Shown one piece after another: positions 46,786-58,491 of a DNA stretch of 64,000 nucleotides. Position 1 is the first letter of the stretch. Each line of letters opens with the position of its first letter. This DNA is from Cordilura impudica. Lineage: Eukaryota > Arthropoda > Insecta > Diptera > Scathophagidae. The notes under the pieces are model-generated. The model worked only from the letters and a program-made list of their open reading frames with translations. It did no database searches and was not told the origin of the DNA. The stretch lies in contig OY821519.1 in assembly GCA_963682025.1 (NCBI GenBank), positions 94,974,585-95,038,584 on the forward strand, given 5' to 3'. Both the position numbers and the translations under genes were made by a program.

Positions 46786-47024
46786 AAATTGGAAAAATTA
46801 TATTTTTAGGCGAATTTTTTTTTTTTCTTCTTTTTTTGAAAATCACAATTTCTTTCTTTAATCACCATTAAATTCAAAAATTTTGGATACTATGGATATT
46901 TTTCTAACCCTACATGAAACAATTCCAATTTTGCCAAACACAAGGAAAAGAAGATGAGTAAACAACAGAATGTCAAAAGTAGAAAAGTAACAAACAGACA
47001 AATCTCCAACTTAACCCTCGATAA

Positions 47025-47789
47025 ATAAAATAGACAAAAACTATAGTCGGTCTAGCCCGACTTTACGATACTCTATACAATGCTTTTCGAGACTTGGTCT
47101 CAGGTCCAACCATTTGGATATAGAAAATAAAAATAAACCATAGTTGACTGGCATTGTTATTATTTTTTTTTTCAGCAGACATGAAAAAATTCATATCGGA
47201 TAATATATGGGGGCTAGGTCGAAAAATGGAGCGATCCTGACCATATTTTTAAAGCCATTGAACATATACTAACCAAATTTGCGAGAAATCTGTGCAATAT
47301 TTTTGTTTTCTGATAGATTTCAGTGAAGATCGGGATGCAGCTTTATATGGGGGCTATGAATAAAAATAGATCTATAGGATTTATTTTTGGACTACTTATT
47401 AATGAAAGTAATCAACACGCAAAAACCAAATATGACCGTGATATATTCAATAATGTGGATCTAATGGCAAATTAAGTCCATCTCATAGGGGTCGTATGTA
47501 AGAGGTCTAGGACGGAACGCGCACCGATTTTCACCAATTCCAATCACGTTATGCCAAATTTTATATAAAAAAAATATATATTTATATTTACGACCCTTTG
47601 TTTGATAACAGGTGTACATGGACACACAGACAGTCAAACGGACAGGCAGACAGACGCACATCACTAAATTGACTCGAGAAACTGATTCTGAGCCAATCGG
47701 TATAGTAAAAGATGGATCTAGGTCAAACATTTTTGGTAGTTACAAACATCAGCACAAACTCATTATACCCTGATCACATAGTGGTATAG
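47025..47789 (+). repeat. mini-me/DINE-like repeat upstream of CPR gene 4
   Basis: A diverged copy (TAGTCGGTCTAGCCCGACTT) ending GATCACATAGTGGTATAG and joined directly to the gene 4 upstream region. The same junction is found at 55210-55228 before gene 5, so it duplicated together with the gene. Confidence 0.75.
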
Positions 47790-47888
47790 CCATGACCGTG
47801 AAAATAGCTTAATTAGCAAAATCAAAATTTTACAGGAGATAGTTTTTTAAAATTATCTTTTGATTTATCATTGAAATACCTTTAATAT

Positions 47889-48110
47889 GTAAACACACTA
47901 AGAAAGTAAAGTTAACCTTTTATTGCTTTTGTTGTAAATTCGTAATGGTAATTCGTACACCCAATAAATTAAAATGTATTTAACATTTATTAACATTTAC
48001 TTATGTGAGGCGAAAAATCAATGTCAATGTTGCAACATCATAAAGTTAAAAACATATTTTATAACCAAGTATAAATAGCCAAGTTAAATTTTATATTAGC
48101 CACAGTTCAA
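47889..48110 (+). promoter_or_regulatory. Upstream blocks A and B and TATA box of CPR gene 4
   Basis: Block A 47889-47938; block B 47991-48037 (TTATGTGAGGCGAAAAATCA, then ATGTCAATGTTGC); TATAAATA 48070-48077; ATTAGCCACAGTT follows. The stretch GTAGTCGTAGCAAG found after the start site in gene 1 is deleted. Confidence 0.7.
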
Positions 48111-48162
48111 TTGTTTCTTTATATTAATAGTAAATTTAAATTAGCCCAATCTATCAAATACA

Positions 48163-48945
48163 ATGCGTTTCCTTAGTGTCACAATTGTTTTAGTAGCCGT
48201 CTGCTGTTTGGCTGTGTCTGGACATGGACATGGCGGTCATGGCGATCATGGCGGTCATGGTGGTGGCCATGATGGTGGACATCATGGTGGTCATGATGGT
48301 GGACATCATGGTGGCCATGATGGTGGACATCATGGTGGTCATGATGGTGGACATCATGGAGGCCATGGCCACGATCACGGTCATGATCATCATGCCCATC
48401 CTAAATATGAATTCGATTATGGTGTTGAGGACAAAAAAACCGGTGATATTAAACACCACAAAGAACATAGAGATGGTCATAAGGTTAAGGGTAAGTTTCT
48501 AGAAAGAATGCAAGGCACACTTGTGTTTCTACACTGAATTGAGTTGCAACTGACGCGTTCATATGTGGACTCGGTTGTAACAACTGTTTCATTTCATCGG
48601 CTACACAAGAGTTAAAGCCATTGAAATATTAAAATTGGTTGTTCGTCCCAGTGTTATAACTAATTTCCTTTTTTTATTCCATTTTTAGGCAGCTACTCAC
48701 TAAAAGAAGCTGATGGCACAACTCGTCATGTAGAATACACTGCCGATAAAAAGGAAGGTTTCAAAGCTACTGTTCATATAAGCGGTCATGCTCACGCTGA
48801 TCACGGACATGGACATGGACATGGACACGGACATGGCCATCATGATCATGGACATCATGGTCATGCTAGCAGTTATGTTCATTTCAAAAAACACGAAGAA
48901 ACGGAACACCACGGTCACGATGGCCATCACGGCCATGGCCACTAA
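48163..48945 (+). CDS. CPR gene 4: His/Gly-rich RR-2 cuticular protein (194 aa, 2 exons)
   Basis: Exons are 48163-48490 and 48689-48945, phase-1 intron 198 nt. The signal peptide is identical to that of gene 3 and is followed directly by GHGHGGHGDHGGHGGGHDGG and about four HDGGHHGG units. RR-2 domain about 82-141 (YEFDYGVEDKKTGDI; KVKG|SYSLKEADG; VEYTADKKEGF). C-terminus GHGHGHGHGHHDHGHHGH, then KKHEETEHH and a GHDGHHGHGH end. It is the near twin of gene 5, with two extra repeat blocks in exon 1. The 3' flank, with AATAAA at 49226-49231, is also present inverted at 61048-62750. Confidence 0.93.
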
Positions 48946-50190
48946 GGAGCTCGATTGTATTAATACAACGCCACAGACTGTGGCAATTATTCTTAAAGTA
49001 TTGACCCGTGCCGGGTGAAACTAGGACGTACAACTCAATTATCATCATATTAATTATCATCAATCAAATGTTATGTACATACATCTGAATTATAAGATTT
49101 AATTAGAACTACTTTCCTTCTTATTTTATAGCTTTAAATGCCTGTTTGATACGCTATTTTGTTATTTATATTTTTTTAATTTAAGTTAAATTTTTTTATC
49201 TGCAAAAATCTGAATATAAAAAACAAATAAACTGAATTTCAATATATTAAATACAAGATTGGATGGGTTATTTTCGAAACATGTCAGTGAAATGGTCTCC
49301 TTATACGATTCCTGTAACTACAGCGAAAAGAATTAATTCTACATATTTATCTTCAGAAAATGTTGTCCGCTTTAATAATTTTTTTTTTTTTTTCAAGATA
49401 CCGAGGAAAACCAATTTGTTCGATCGAAAAGTATTTATGGTTGATTTAGTACAATATCTATTAGAAATAGTTCTACACACCGATTTTGTGGCCAACCAAA
49501 TTTTGGTAGTCCCATGTGCTGTCACATTATTCTGTTTGATTACTAAATAACATTTTCGAAGTTTAACTCAACTGATGTTTTAAGTAAATTCGATTGAATG
49601 GATTTTTACATTCAGTTCATGCAATGGAATTTGGCATTTATACATTGATGGCTATAACCATTTATTGGGGTAGCTCAAAGTACAACTGCGGGTATTACGC
49701 CCAGAAAAAAACTTCGCCAACTGAATTTTTCTAAGCTTTAACAACTATATTTTCGATTGTGTCAACAGAAATTAACATCAACTAATCACTTTCTATTGTA
49801 AAATATTTAATGGAAAGACAACAGAATTGTAACCGTAGTCACCTCAAAATTTGGTTATTAGCTTCATCGAAATTCGGTTGGAAATAAATTTGGAAATCAC
49901 AATGTATCTGTTTTCTGTGTACATATCGAACTACACGTTGAAATAATTATTTTCTAGTTATAAATTAAAAAGAAATTATAGAAATTATAGAAATTAAATT
50001 ATAAATATCTGAAACAAATTCTTGCTGGATAACTATTGGCTGCATTTATTGTACCAGTTGGTGATAATTAAGATCTCCTTTATTCCTTTCAAGGTATAAA
50101 TATTTTAAGTGGGGAATATATAATATTCGACATATCAATGATGTCACCATAGACAATTTTACATTGATATCTTTACGGGAATCCAAGTTA
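48946..50190. other. 3' flank of CPR gene 4
   Basis: No gene was recognised. To about 49330 it matches the gene 5 flank (56359-56740), and throughout it matches the inverted segment 61048-62750. TTCGGTTG-type palindrome remnants at 49740-49930 suggest that from about 49600 it is transposon DNA of the DD37E family. Confidence 0.55.
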
Positions 50191-50199
50191 TTTTCGTTC

Positions 50200-50760
50200 A
50201 AATAAGTGTTTCATTAGAAAATACTACTGCCGCACAATGGATGACGACACGTATGTATGTAGTGATTTTTTGCAGTTTCAGGGTCAAAATTTGTATGTAG
50301 CTAATGCTCGAAAAAATGGTGATGACAAGTTTAGAACCCAAAAGCTGACAAATTGCCAAGAAAAAAAGTTCTAGCAATAAGCAGTTGCGGCAAAAGGAGC
50401 AAGTCATATATTACAACGAGCTTTACAAATATCCAAATTTATGTCAAGGAATGTAAAAACAGACTCTTTCCTTTTTTAAGGCCACACAGTGCGTGCACAT
50501 ATTTTTCGCCCGATTTGACAGTCTGGCACTACTCTGAGAAAACTCTTGGGTGGCACAAGAACAATAAGGCGGTTTTTGTAACAGGGGAGGCAAATCCTTC
50601 AAATTACCAAGCGCTTAAGCCACTAGAAAGATATTGGGCTTTTGTGAAAAGCCCTGTTCCAAGGAAATAACAAAAATCCCTAAAGGAAGAGTTTTCGAAA
50701 ATTGTCCACAAGTTTATTAGTAGCGATTTTAACTACAAAAAGGATTTTTTCTGAAGCTTT
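50200..50760 (+). pseudogene. DD37E Tc1/mariner-type transposase fragment
   Basis: The first frame reads MDDDTYVCSDFLQFQGQNLY (50237-50296; Asp-rich start of the catalytic domain). After stops and shifts, the frame 50353-50670 gives ACTYFSPDLTVWHYSEKTL and LKPLERYWAFVK. The Asp of SPDL and the Glu of PLER are separated by 37 residues, the DD37E spacing known from mosquito ITmD37E elements. The N-terminal DNA-binding part is not recognisable. An inverted copy lies at 61048-61320. Confidence 0.65.
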
Positions 50761-50869
50761 ACTACAATTTCAATTAAATTAAAAAAAATAGCAAAACTCT
50801 AGGTCCGGGTTTCATTATTAATACATTTTATGTATTTTAAGATCTTGTCGATCTCTCACTCCTTATTTA

Positions 50870-51240
50870 TAAACAAGAGAGTGTTAAATTCGGCTGGGCC
50901 GAATCTTTGATACCCTCCACCTGCATCTTAAACTCAATATTACAACTAATATTGAGTACAGCTATTACTATAAAACTTTTGTCGGTACTGAAATTTAAAT
51001 TTCGAATACCATTTAAATTTAAAGTTAATAGCTTTTCTTGTTGGCCAGTTTCTATTGTAATTCCTTGTTATCAAAAACAATGATCGTGTCTTCTATAGAA
51101 AGAATTCATTACTATTTAAATTCATTTAGTAGAGTAGAAAACCCACAATGAAATTCATTATATAACGCAGCCAGCGTCATAACTCCCAAAGTTTGACCCC
51201 TATAAGAAAGTTTTATCATCTGATTCTGCCTAAAAATTTC
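50870..51240 (+). repeat. DINE-like repeat end, second family
   Basis: It begins AACAAGAGAGTGTTAAATTC, with a stem ATTCGGC...GCCGAAT, then GATACCCTCCACCTGCATC. This is the counterpart of the end at 36355-36412. The rest fades into AT-rich DNA. Confidence 0.55.
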
Positions 51241-51299
51241 CAGATATTAATATTAAAAAAAAAAAGCTAATTTTAAAGTATTTTTATCTGAATTAGCTA

Positions 51300-54268
51300 G
51301 TAATTATTAATTTTCAATTTTTAATTTAAAATTAAAAATTTTTTAAATTTTTAAATTTTAATTTTTAATTTTTAAGTTTTTATTTTTTAATATTTAATTT
51401 TAAATTTTAAATTTAAAATTTTAAATTTTAAATTTTAAATTTAAATTTAAAATTTTTATTTTTAATTTATAATTTATAATTTATAATTATTAATTTTTAA
51501 TTTTTAATTTTTAATTTTTAATTTTTAATTTTTAACTTTTAATTTCTAATTTTTTATTTTTAAATTTTAATTTTTAATTTTTAATTTTTAATTTTTATTT
51601 TTAATTTTTTATTTTTAATTTTTAATTTTTAAATTTAAAATTTTAATTTTTATTTTTAATTTTTAATTTTTAATTTTTAATTTTTATTTTTAATTTTTAA
51701 TTTTTAATTTTTTATTTTTTATTTTTAATTTTTAATTTTTAATTTAATTTTTAATTTTTAATTTTTAATTTTTAATTTTTAATTTTTAATTTTTAATTTT
51801 TAATTTTTAATTTTTAATTTTTAATTTTTAATTTTTAATTTTTAATTTTTAATTTTTAATTTTTAATTTTTAATTTTTAATTTTTAATTTTTAATTTTTA
51901 ATTTTTAATTTTTAATTTGTAATTTTTAATTTTTAATTTTTAATTTTTAATTTTTAATTTTTAATATTTAATCTTTAATTTTTAATTTTTAAATTTTTAA
52001 TTTTTAATTTTTAATTTTTAATTTTTAATTTTTAATTTTTAATTTTTAATTTTTAATTTTTAATTTTTAATTTTTAATTTTTAATTTTAAATTGTTAATT
52101 TTTAATTTTTAATTTTTAATTTTTAATTTTTAATTTTTAATTTTTAATTTTTAATTTTTAATTTTTATTTTTAATTTTTAATTTTTTATTTTTTATTTTT
52201 AATTTTTAATTTTTAATTTTTAATTTTTAATTTTTAATTTAATTTTTAATTTTTAATTTTTAATTTTTAATTTTTAATATTTAATCTTTAATTTTTAATT
52301 TTTAAATTTTAAATTTTAAATTTTAAATTTTAATTTTTAATTTTTAATTTTTAATTTTTAATTTTTAATTTTTAATTTTTAATTTTAAATTGTTAATTTT
52401 TAATTTTTAATTTTTAATTTTTAATTTTTAATTTTTAATTTTTAATTTTTAATTTTTAATTTTTAATTTTTAATTTTTAATTTTTAATTTTTAATTTTTA
52501 ATTTTTAATTTTTAATTTTTAATTTTTAATTTTTAATTTTTAATTTTTAATTTTTAATTTTTAATTTTTAATTTTTAATTTTTAATTTTTAATTTTTAAT
52601 TTTTAATTTTTAATTTTTAATTTTTAAATTTTAATTTTTAATTTTTAATTTTTAATTTTTAATTTTTAATTTTTAATTTTTAATTTTTAATTTTTAATTT
52701 TTAATTTTTAATTTTTAATTTTTAATTTTTAATTTTTAATTTTTAATTTTTAATTTTTAATTTTTAATTTTTAAATTTTAATTTTTAATTTTTAATTTTT
52801 AATTTTGAATTTTGAATTTTAATTTTTAATTTTTAATTTTTAATTTTTAATATTTAACATTTAATCTTTAATTTTTAATTTTTAATTTTTAATTTTAAAT
52901 TTTTAATTTTTAATTTTTAATTTTTAATTTTTAATTTTTATTTTTAATTTTAATTTTTAATTTTTAATTTTTAATTTTTAATTTTTAATTTTTAATTTTT
53001 AATTTTTAATTTTTAATTTTTAATTTTTAAGTTTTAATTTTTAATTTTTAATTTTTAATTTTTAATTTTTAATTTTTAATTTTCAAATTTTAATTTTTTA
53101 TTTTTAATTTTAAATTTTAAATTTTTAATTTTTAATTTCTAATTTTTAATTTTTAATTTTTAATTTTTAATTTTTAATTTTTAATTTTTAATTTTTAATT
53201 TTTAATTTTTAATTTTTAATTTTTAATTTTTAATTTTTAATTTTTAATTTTTAATTTTTAATTTTTAATTTTTAATTTTTAATTTTTAATTTTTAATTTT
53301 TAATTTTTAATTTTTAATTTTTAATTTTTAATTTTAATTTTTAATTTTTAATTTTTAATTTTTAATTTTTAATTTTTAATTTTTAATTTTTAATTTTTAA
53401 TTTTTAATTTTTAATTTTTAATTTTTAATTTTTAATTTTTAATTTTTAATTTTTAATTTTTAATTTTTAATTTTTAATTTTTAATTTTTTATTTTTAATT
53501 TTTAATTTTTAATTTTTAATTTTTAATTTTTAATTTTTAATTTTTAATTTTTAATTTTTAATTTTTAATTTTTAATTTTTAATTTTAAATTTTAAATTTT
53601 TAATTTTTAATTTTCAATTTTTAATTTTTAATTTTTAATTTTTAATTTTTAATTTAATTTTTTATTTTTAATTTTTAATTTTTAATATTTAATTTTTAAT
53701 TTTAAATTTTAAATTTTTAATTTTTAATTTTTAATTTTTAATTTTTAATTTTTAATTTTTAATTTTTAATTTTTAATTTTTAATTTTTAATTTTTAATTT
53801 TTAATTTTTAATTTTTAATTTTTAATTTTTAATTTTTAATTTTTAATTTTTAATTTTTAATTTTTAATTTTTAATTTTTAATTTTTAATTTTTAATTTTT
53901 AATTTTTAATTTTTAATTTTTAATTTTTAATTTTTAATTTTTAATTTTTAATTTTTAATTTTTAATTTTTAATTTTTAATTTTTAATTTTTAATTTTTAA
54001 TTTTTAATTTTTAATTTTTAATTTTTAATTTTTAATTTTTAATTTTTAATTTTTAATTTTTAATTTTGAATTTTTAATTTTTAATTTTTAATTTTTAATT
54101 TTTAATTTTTAATTTTTAATTTTTAATTTTTAATTTTTAATTTTTAATTTTTAATTTTTAATTTTTAATTTTTAATTTTTAATTTTTAATTTTTAATTTT
54201 TAATTTTTAATTTTTAATTTTTAATTTTTAATTTTAGATTTTTAATTTTTAATTTTTAATTTTTAATG
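51300..54268. repeat. (AATTTTT)n satellite, about 3 kb
   Basis: The 7-base unit AATTTTT is repeated about 400 times. Long pure stretches (e.g. 52430-52620, 53150-53330, 53710-54060) are interrupted by single-base variants (AATTTT, AAATTTT, TTATTTTT). A larger block recurs at about 51960-52100 and 52270-52400 (TAATATTTAATCTTTAATT then TTTTAAATTGTTAA), showing higher-order duplication. There are no genes in this block. Its length may be collapsed or expanded by assembly. Confidence 0.97.
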
Positions 54269-54504
54269 ATTGATTGACAATGAGTGTAACATCATCATCT
54301 CGCATTAGGAAATAGTGCTTAATTTTTAGTAAAAAATATGTAAATCAAAGGGAAAACATTTGTTTAAAAATTTTTAAATGATCCTGAGGATGAGGATTTA
54401 TAGCCGAAATATTGATTTAACAATAATAATAAAAATGTTACAAAATTAACATTAACGTTTTTTCTGTAAATAAACTAATGACCTCAAGCTATAACAAAAT
54501 TTTA
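54269..54504. other. Junction region with a second ribozyme-like motif
   Basis: CCTGAGGATGAGGATTTATA then GCCGAAATATTG (54384-54417) resembles degraded versions of the CTGATGA...GAAAC element at 33512-33545. No gene. Confidence 0.35.
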
Positions 54505-55227
54505 ACAAGTAAGAAAATTAAAGTAGTTCCAACCCGCCTACACAATACCCTATACCATGCGTTTAGAGAAATGGTATTAGGTCCAACCATTTGGATATAT
54601 AAAAAAACTATAAACCAAATTTGACTGGCATTATTATTATTTTTTTTTTTTTGCCTGCATATATGAAAAAGTTAATTTCGGATGCTAAATTTATATGGGG
54701 GCTAAGTCGAAAAATGGACCGACCCTTACCATATTTTGTAAAGAGACTTATTTTTCCCAACTTTGAGAGAAATTTGTGCAAATCTTTGTTTTCTGATAGA
54801 TTTAAGTGTTGATCGGGATGCAGCTTTTATGGGAGATATGACTAAAAATTGTCCTATAGAGTTTATTTTTGGTTTACTTATGATAATTTGGATTTGCAAC
54901 AATAACTTGGATCTTATGATAATTTAAGTCGATCTCAGAGGGGTCGTTTGTATGAGGACTAGGACGGAAAGCGCTCCGATTTTCACCAAATTCAATCACG
55001 TTATGCCAAATTTTATATAAAAAAATATATATTCATATTTATGACCCGTTGTTTGATAACAAGGTGTACATGGACACACGGACAGACAAACGGACAGGTC
55101 GCTAAATCGACTCAGTAAGTGGTTCTGAGCCAATCGGTATAGCAAAAGATGGATATAGGTCAAATATTTTTGTTAGTTATAAACATCTGCACAAACTCAT
55201 TATACCCTGATCACATAGTGGTATAGC
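54505..55227 (+). repeat. mini-me/DINE-like repeat upstream of CPR gene 5
   Basis: Same subfamily as 47025-47789, with shared ending and shared GTGTACATGGACACACGGAC-type GTCY tract; it is part of the gene 4/5 duplication. The palindromic end is decayed. Confidence 0.7.
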
Positions 55228-55325
55228 CATGACCGTGAAAATAGCTTAATTAGCAAAATCAAAATTTTACAGGAGATAGTTTTTTAAAATTATCTTTTGA
55301 TTTATCATTGAAATACCTTTAATAT

Positions 55326-55550
55326 GTAAACACACTAAGAAAGTAAAGTTAACCTTTTATTGCTTTTGTTGTAAATTCGTAATGGTCATTCGTACACCTA
55401 ATAAATTAAAATGTATTTAACATTTATTAACATTTACTTATGTGAGGCGAAAAATCAATGTCAATGTTGCAACATCATAAAGTTAAAAACATATTTTATA
55501 ACCAAGTATAAATAGCCAAGTTAAATTTTATATTAGCCACAGTTCAATTG
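55326..55550 (+). promoter_or_regulatory. Upstream blocks A and B and TATA box of CPR gene 5
   Basis: Block A 55326-55376, block B 55429-55472, TATAAATA 55507-55514. Almost identical to the gene 4 promoter over about 370 bases. Confidence 0.7.
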
Positions 55551-55600
55551 TTTCTTTATATTAATAGTAAACTTTAAATTAGCCCAATCTATCAAATACA

Positions 55601-56358
55601 ATGCGTTTCCTTAGTGTCACAATTGTTTTAGTAGCCGTCTACTGTTTGGCTGTGTCTGGACATGGACATGGCGGTCATGGCGATCATGGCGGTCATGGTG
55701 GTGGCCATGATGGTGGACATCATGGTGGTCATGATGGCGGACACCATGGAGGCCATGGCCACGATCACGGTCATGATCATCATGCCCATCCTAAATATGA
55801 ATTCGATTATGGTGTTGAAGACAAAAAAACCGGTGACATTAAACACCACAAAGAACATAGAGATGGTCATAAGGTTAAGGGTAAGTTTCTAAAAAGATTT
55901 CAAAGGAGACTTGAGCTTCTACGCTGAATTGAGTTTGAACTGAATCGTTCATATGTAGACCCTGGAATAACTCGGTTGTGACAATCGTTTTATTTCATTT
56001 AGTACACAAGAGTTAAAGCCATTGAAATATTAAAATTGCTTGTCCATCCCACTGTTCTAACTAATTTCCTTTTTTTATTCCATTTTTAGGCAGCTACTCA
56101 CTTAAAGAAGCTGATGGCACAACTCGTCATGTAGAATACACTGCCGATAAAAAGGAAGGTTTCAAAGCTACTGTTCATATAAGCGGCCATGCTCATGCTG
56201 ATCACGGACATGGACATGGACATGGACACCACGATCATGGACATCATGGCCATCACGATCATGGACATCATGGCCACGCTAGCAGTTATGTTCATTTCAA
56301 AAAACACGAAGAAACGGAACACCACGGTCACGATGACCACCACGGACATGGTCACTAA
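55601..56358 (+). CDS. CPR gene 5: His/Gly-rich RR-2 cuticular protein (182 aa, 2 exons)
   Basis: Exons are 55601-55880 and 56090-56358, phase-1 intron 209 nt. It is the twin of gene 4 with a shorter first repeat (two HDGGHHGG units) and YCLAVSG instead of CCLAVSG in the signal peptide. RR-2 domain about 66-125 (YEFDYGVEDKKTGDI; KVKG|SYSLKEADG; VEYTADKKEGF). The C-terminal repeat differs, with a duplicated HHDHGHHGH block. The intron resembles that of gene 3 more than that of gene 4 in length and at several bases (ATTGCTTGTCCATCCCACTG), hinting at exchange between copies. The AATAAA of gene 4 is mutated here; ATTAAA at 56643-56648 may substitute. Confidence 0.92.
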
Positions 56359-56819
56359 GGAGCTCGATTGCATTAATACTATGCCACAGACCATGGCAAT
56401 TAATTTTAAATTGGCTGAAAGCGGGACGTAATACTCAATTATCATCATATTAATTATCATCAATTTAATTTTATGCACATACATCTGAATTATAAGATTT
56501 AATTAGAACTACTTCCCTTCCTATTTTATAGCTTTGAATGCCTGTTTGATATGTTATTTTGTTATATTTATTTTTTAAGTTAAGTTAAATTTTTTATCTG
56601 CAAAAATTCGAATATAAAAAACAATTAACTGATTTTCAATATATTAAATACAAGATTGGATGGGTTATTTCCGAAATATGACAGTGAGATGGTCTCTTTA
56701 CACGATTCCTGTGACTACACCGAAAAAAAACATGCTACATTTTATGAAAAAATTCGTAACAGAAATTTTTTGTTTTATTAGTGAAGCCTTTTAAAATTTT
56801 ACGAACTCAATTGCTAGAG

Positions 56820-57060
56820 GCATATTCTATTGGAAAGTTCGAAGACAGCCTTCCTTTCTCATTATGCAATCGATCCGTATAAGTGGGCCCACACCATCTG
56901 GTGTTATACATCCCCAAACCATAAGAGACCTAACTCCGTGCTTTATAGTTTCAGTTATTGTTCGACCCCAATGGATACGTATAACAAATGTGTACTTTTT
57001 GGCATGTTAAGATCGCCCTGTCCCACTACAACTCGGAAATCATAAGCCACAATTTTCCAC
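56820..57060 (-). pseudogene. Tc1-like transposase fragment
   Basis: On the - strand the sequence reads TITETIKHGVRSLMVWGCIT then PDGVGPLIRIDCIM, the HGG-S-MVWG box of Tc1-type transposases. Only about 80 codons remain. The + strand open frame at 56830-57045 is its shadow. Confidence 0.65.
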
Positions 57061-57258
57061 TAATACAATCTAAAGGATTTTAGAGTCGCTTTTTAGACTA
57101 AAAGTGTAGGCAATTTTAATTTAAGGCAATAATGTAGTTTTTAAATAAATTACAAAGAGTTGTCATAGGACGTGCAAATTTATATTTCAAAAACTTCGTA
57201 TCACTTGTCACAGAACTAAGTCTTAAGAACAAATATCGTATTGGTTATTACATAAAAA

Positions 57259-57510
57259 CTAGTATGTCCTATCGTGCTTCGCTACGACAAACCAACACTT
57301 ATTGACTTATTGACATGCTTGTTTTTATAATCTATTTTTCCTACGAAGTTTTTATTGTACTACTAAAACATTTTATTTATTTTATATGTATTTTTATATT
57401 ACAATGCCTGCTTGCGGATATAAAATATTTTTTGGTATTTCGTTCGGTGCAAAACTTATCAAATTTTTCTGCGTTCCTACTCTGAAGCAAGCTACATATA
57501 GCTGCAAAAA
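57259..57510 (-). mobile_element. Helitron 3' end fragment, family H3
   Basis: On the - strand it ends CGTAGCGAAGCACGATAGGA then CATACTAG, followed by T; CGTAGCGAAGCACG forms a stem with one mismatch. The inner part (TTCAGAGTAGGAACGCAGAA, CTTCGTAGGAAAAATAGATT) matches 17930-18070. No helicase remains. Confidence 0.55.
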
Positions 57511-58491
57511 AATTACCAGAATCAAAAATCGCTAAAATAAAAAAATCCCAAATGATTTTCTAAATTAAAGGCCAGATACAGATATATACTTAGTTAAAAT
57601 ATAACACAACGGAACACCATTTTTGCAGATTAAGAACTGAATGCTGTTTTTACTTTTTCGACTTTTTCCGATATACCGTTATGTCCAAAATTAAGGCACT
57701 TCTACTACATATATTGGAATAACTTGGAAACGGTTCATCAAATTCAGTTAAAAAAAAATCCAAAACTCGTCAACAATATTATCTTTAAGCCGCGCTTACA
57801 TTGGTTATAAATATCCCAGCAGTTTCAGGGATATCGTGGAAGTTTTGGAAAAAAAAAACAATTTAAAAAAAAAATTTTTTTTGTTCTTTAAAAATTCTTA
57901 AAAAATAAAAATGCGACATAGATAACAGGTTTGGTCTACAAGCATTTAGTTAAACATATTTCGAATGAAGTGAGCTTTATTTCATTGTAAGCGGTGCACA
58001 ACTTTTGATTTTGTTCACAATTTACTGAGAAAACTCAATTGATAAAAATCGCGCCACGAAATTTCTTTCGTAAAATGAGGCATGTTACTGAAATTGTTCC
58101 AAAATATCCAATTAATATTAATATAAAATTCAGTTTATTATTTGTTTTAATTAAGATTGTCGCACTTAACATTTAATTAATGATAATTAAAATATAATAT
58201 ACACATCATGAAAATAGTTTTAAGGCTTTTAGTAAAAAAAAAAAATATATAAAATCAATATGAATTATATAAAAAATAGCATATTAAAATTCGGCTTAAG
58301 GCTATAAAATCAAAAGGAAACTAATTCTAATAAATATTTTTTTAAGTTCAGATATATGTACATGTCATTTAGTTACTAATAATTATTTTAATAAAAAATC
58401 TGTGTTTTACACTGGTTGCGGCAGTAACGGGATCAGTAGTTTCAGATTAATTGCCACATTCTTTCTCGTAGTGTTAATAGAATCGAGCTTC
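57511..58491. other. 3' region of CPR gene 6
   Basis: No gene. From 57640 on, this sequence is repeated directly at 62751-63621. AT-rich; TTTATT (a possible reverse-strand AATAAA) lies near 58135. Confidence 0.55.

Noticed and set aside
51300..54268. Possible centromeric or telomeric identity of the (AATTTTT)n tract
   Set aside because: No other evidence; a single tract inside a gene cluster does not support it.
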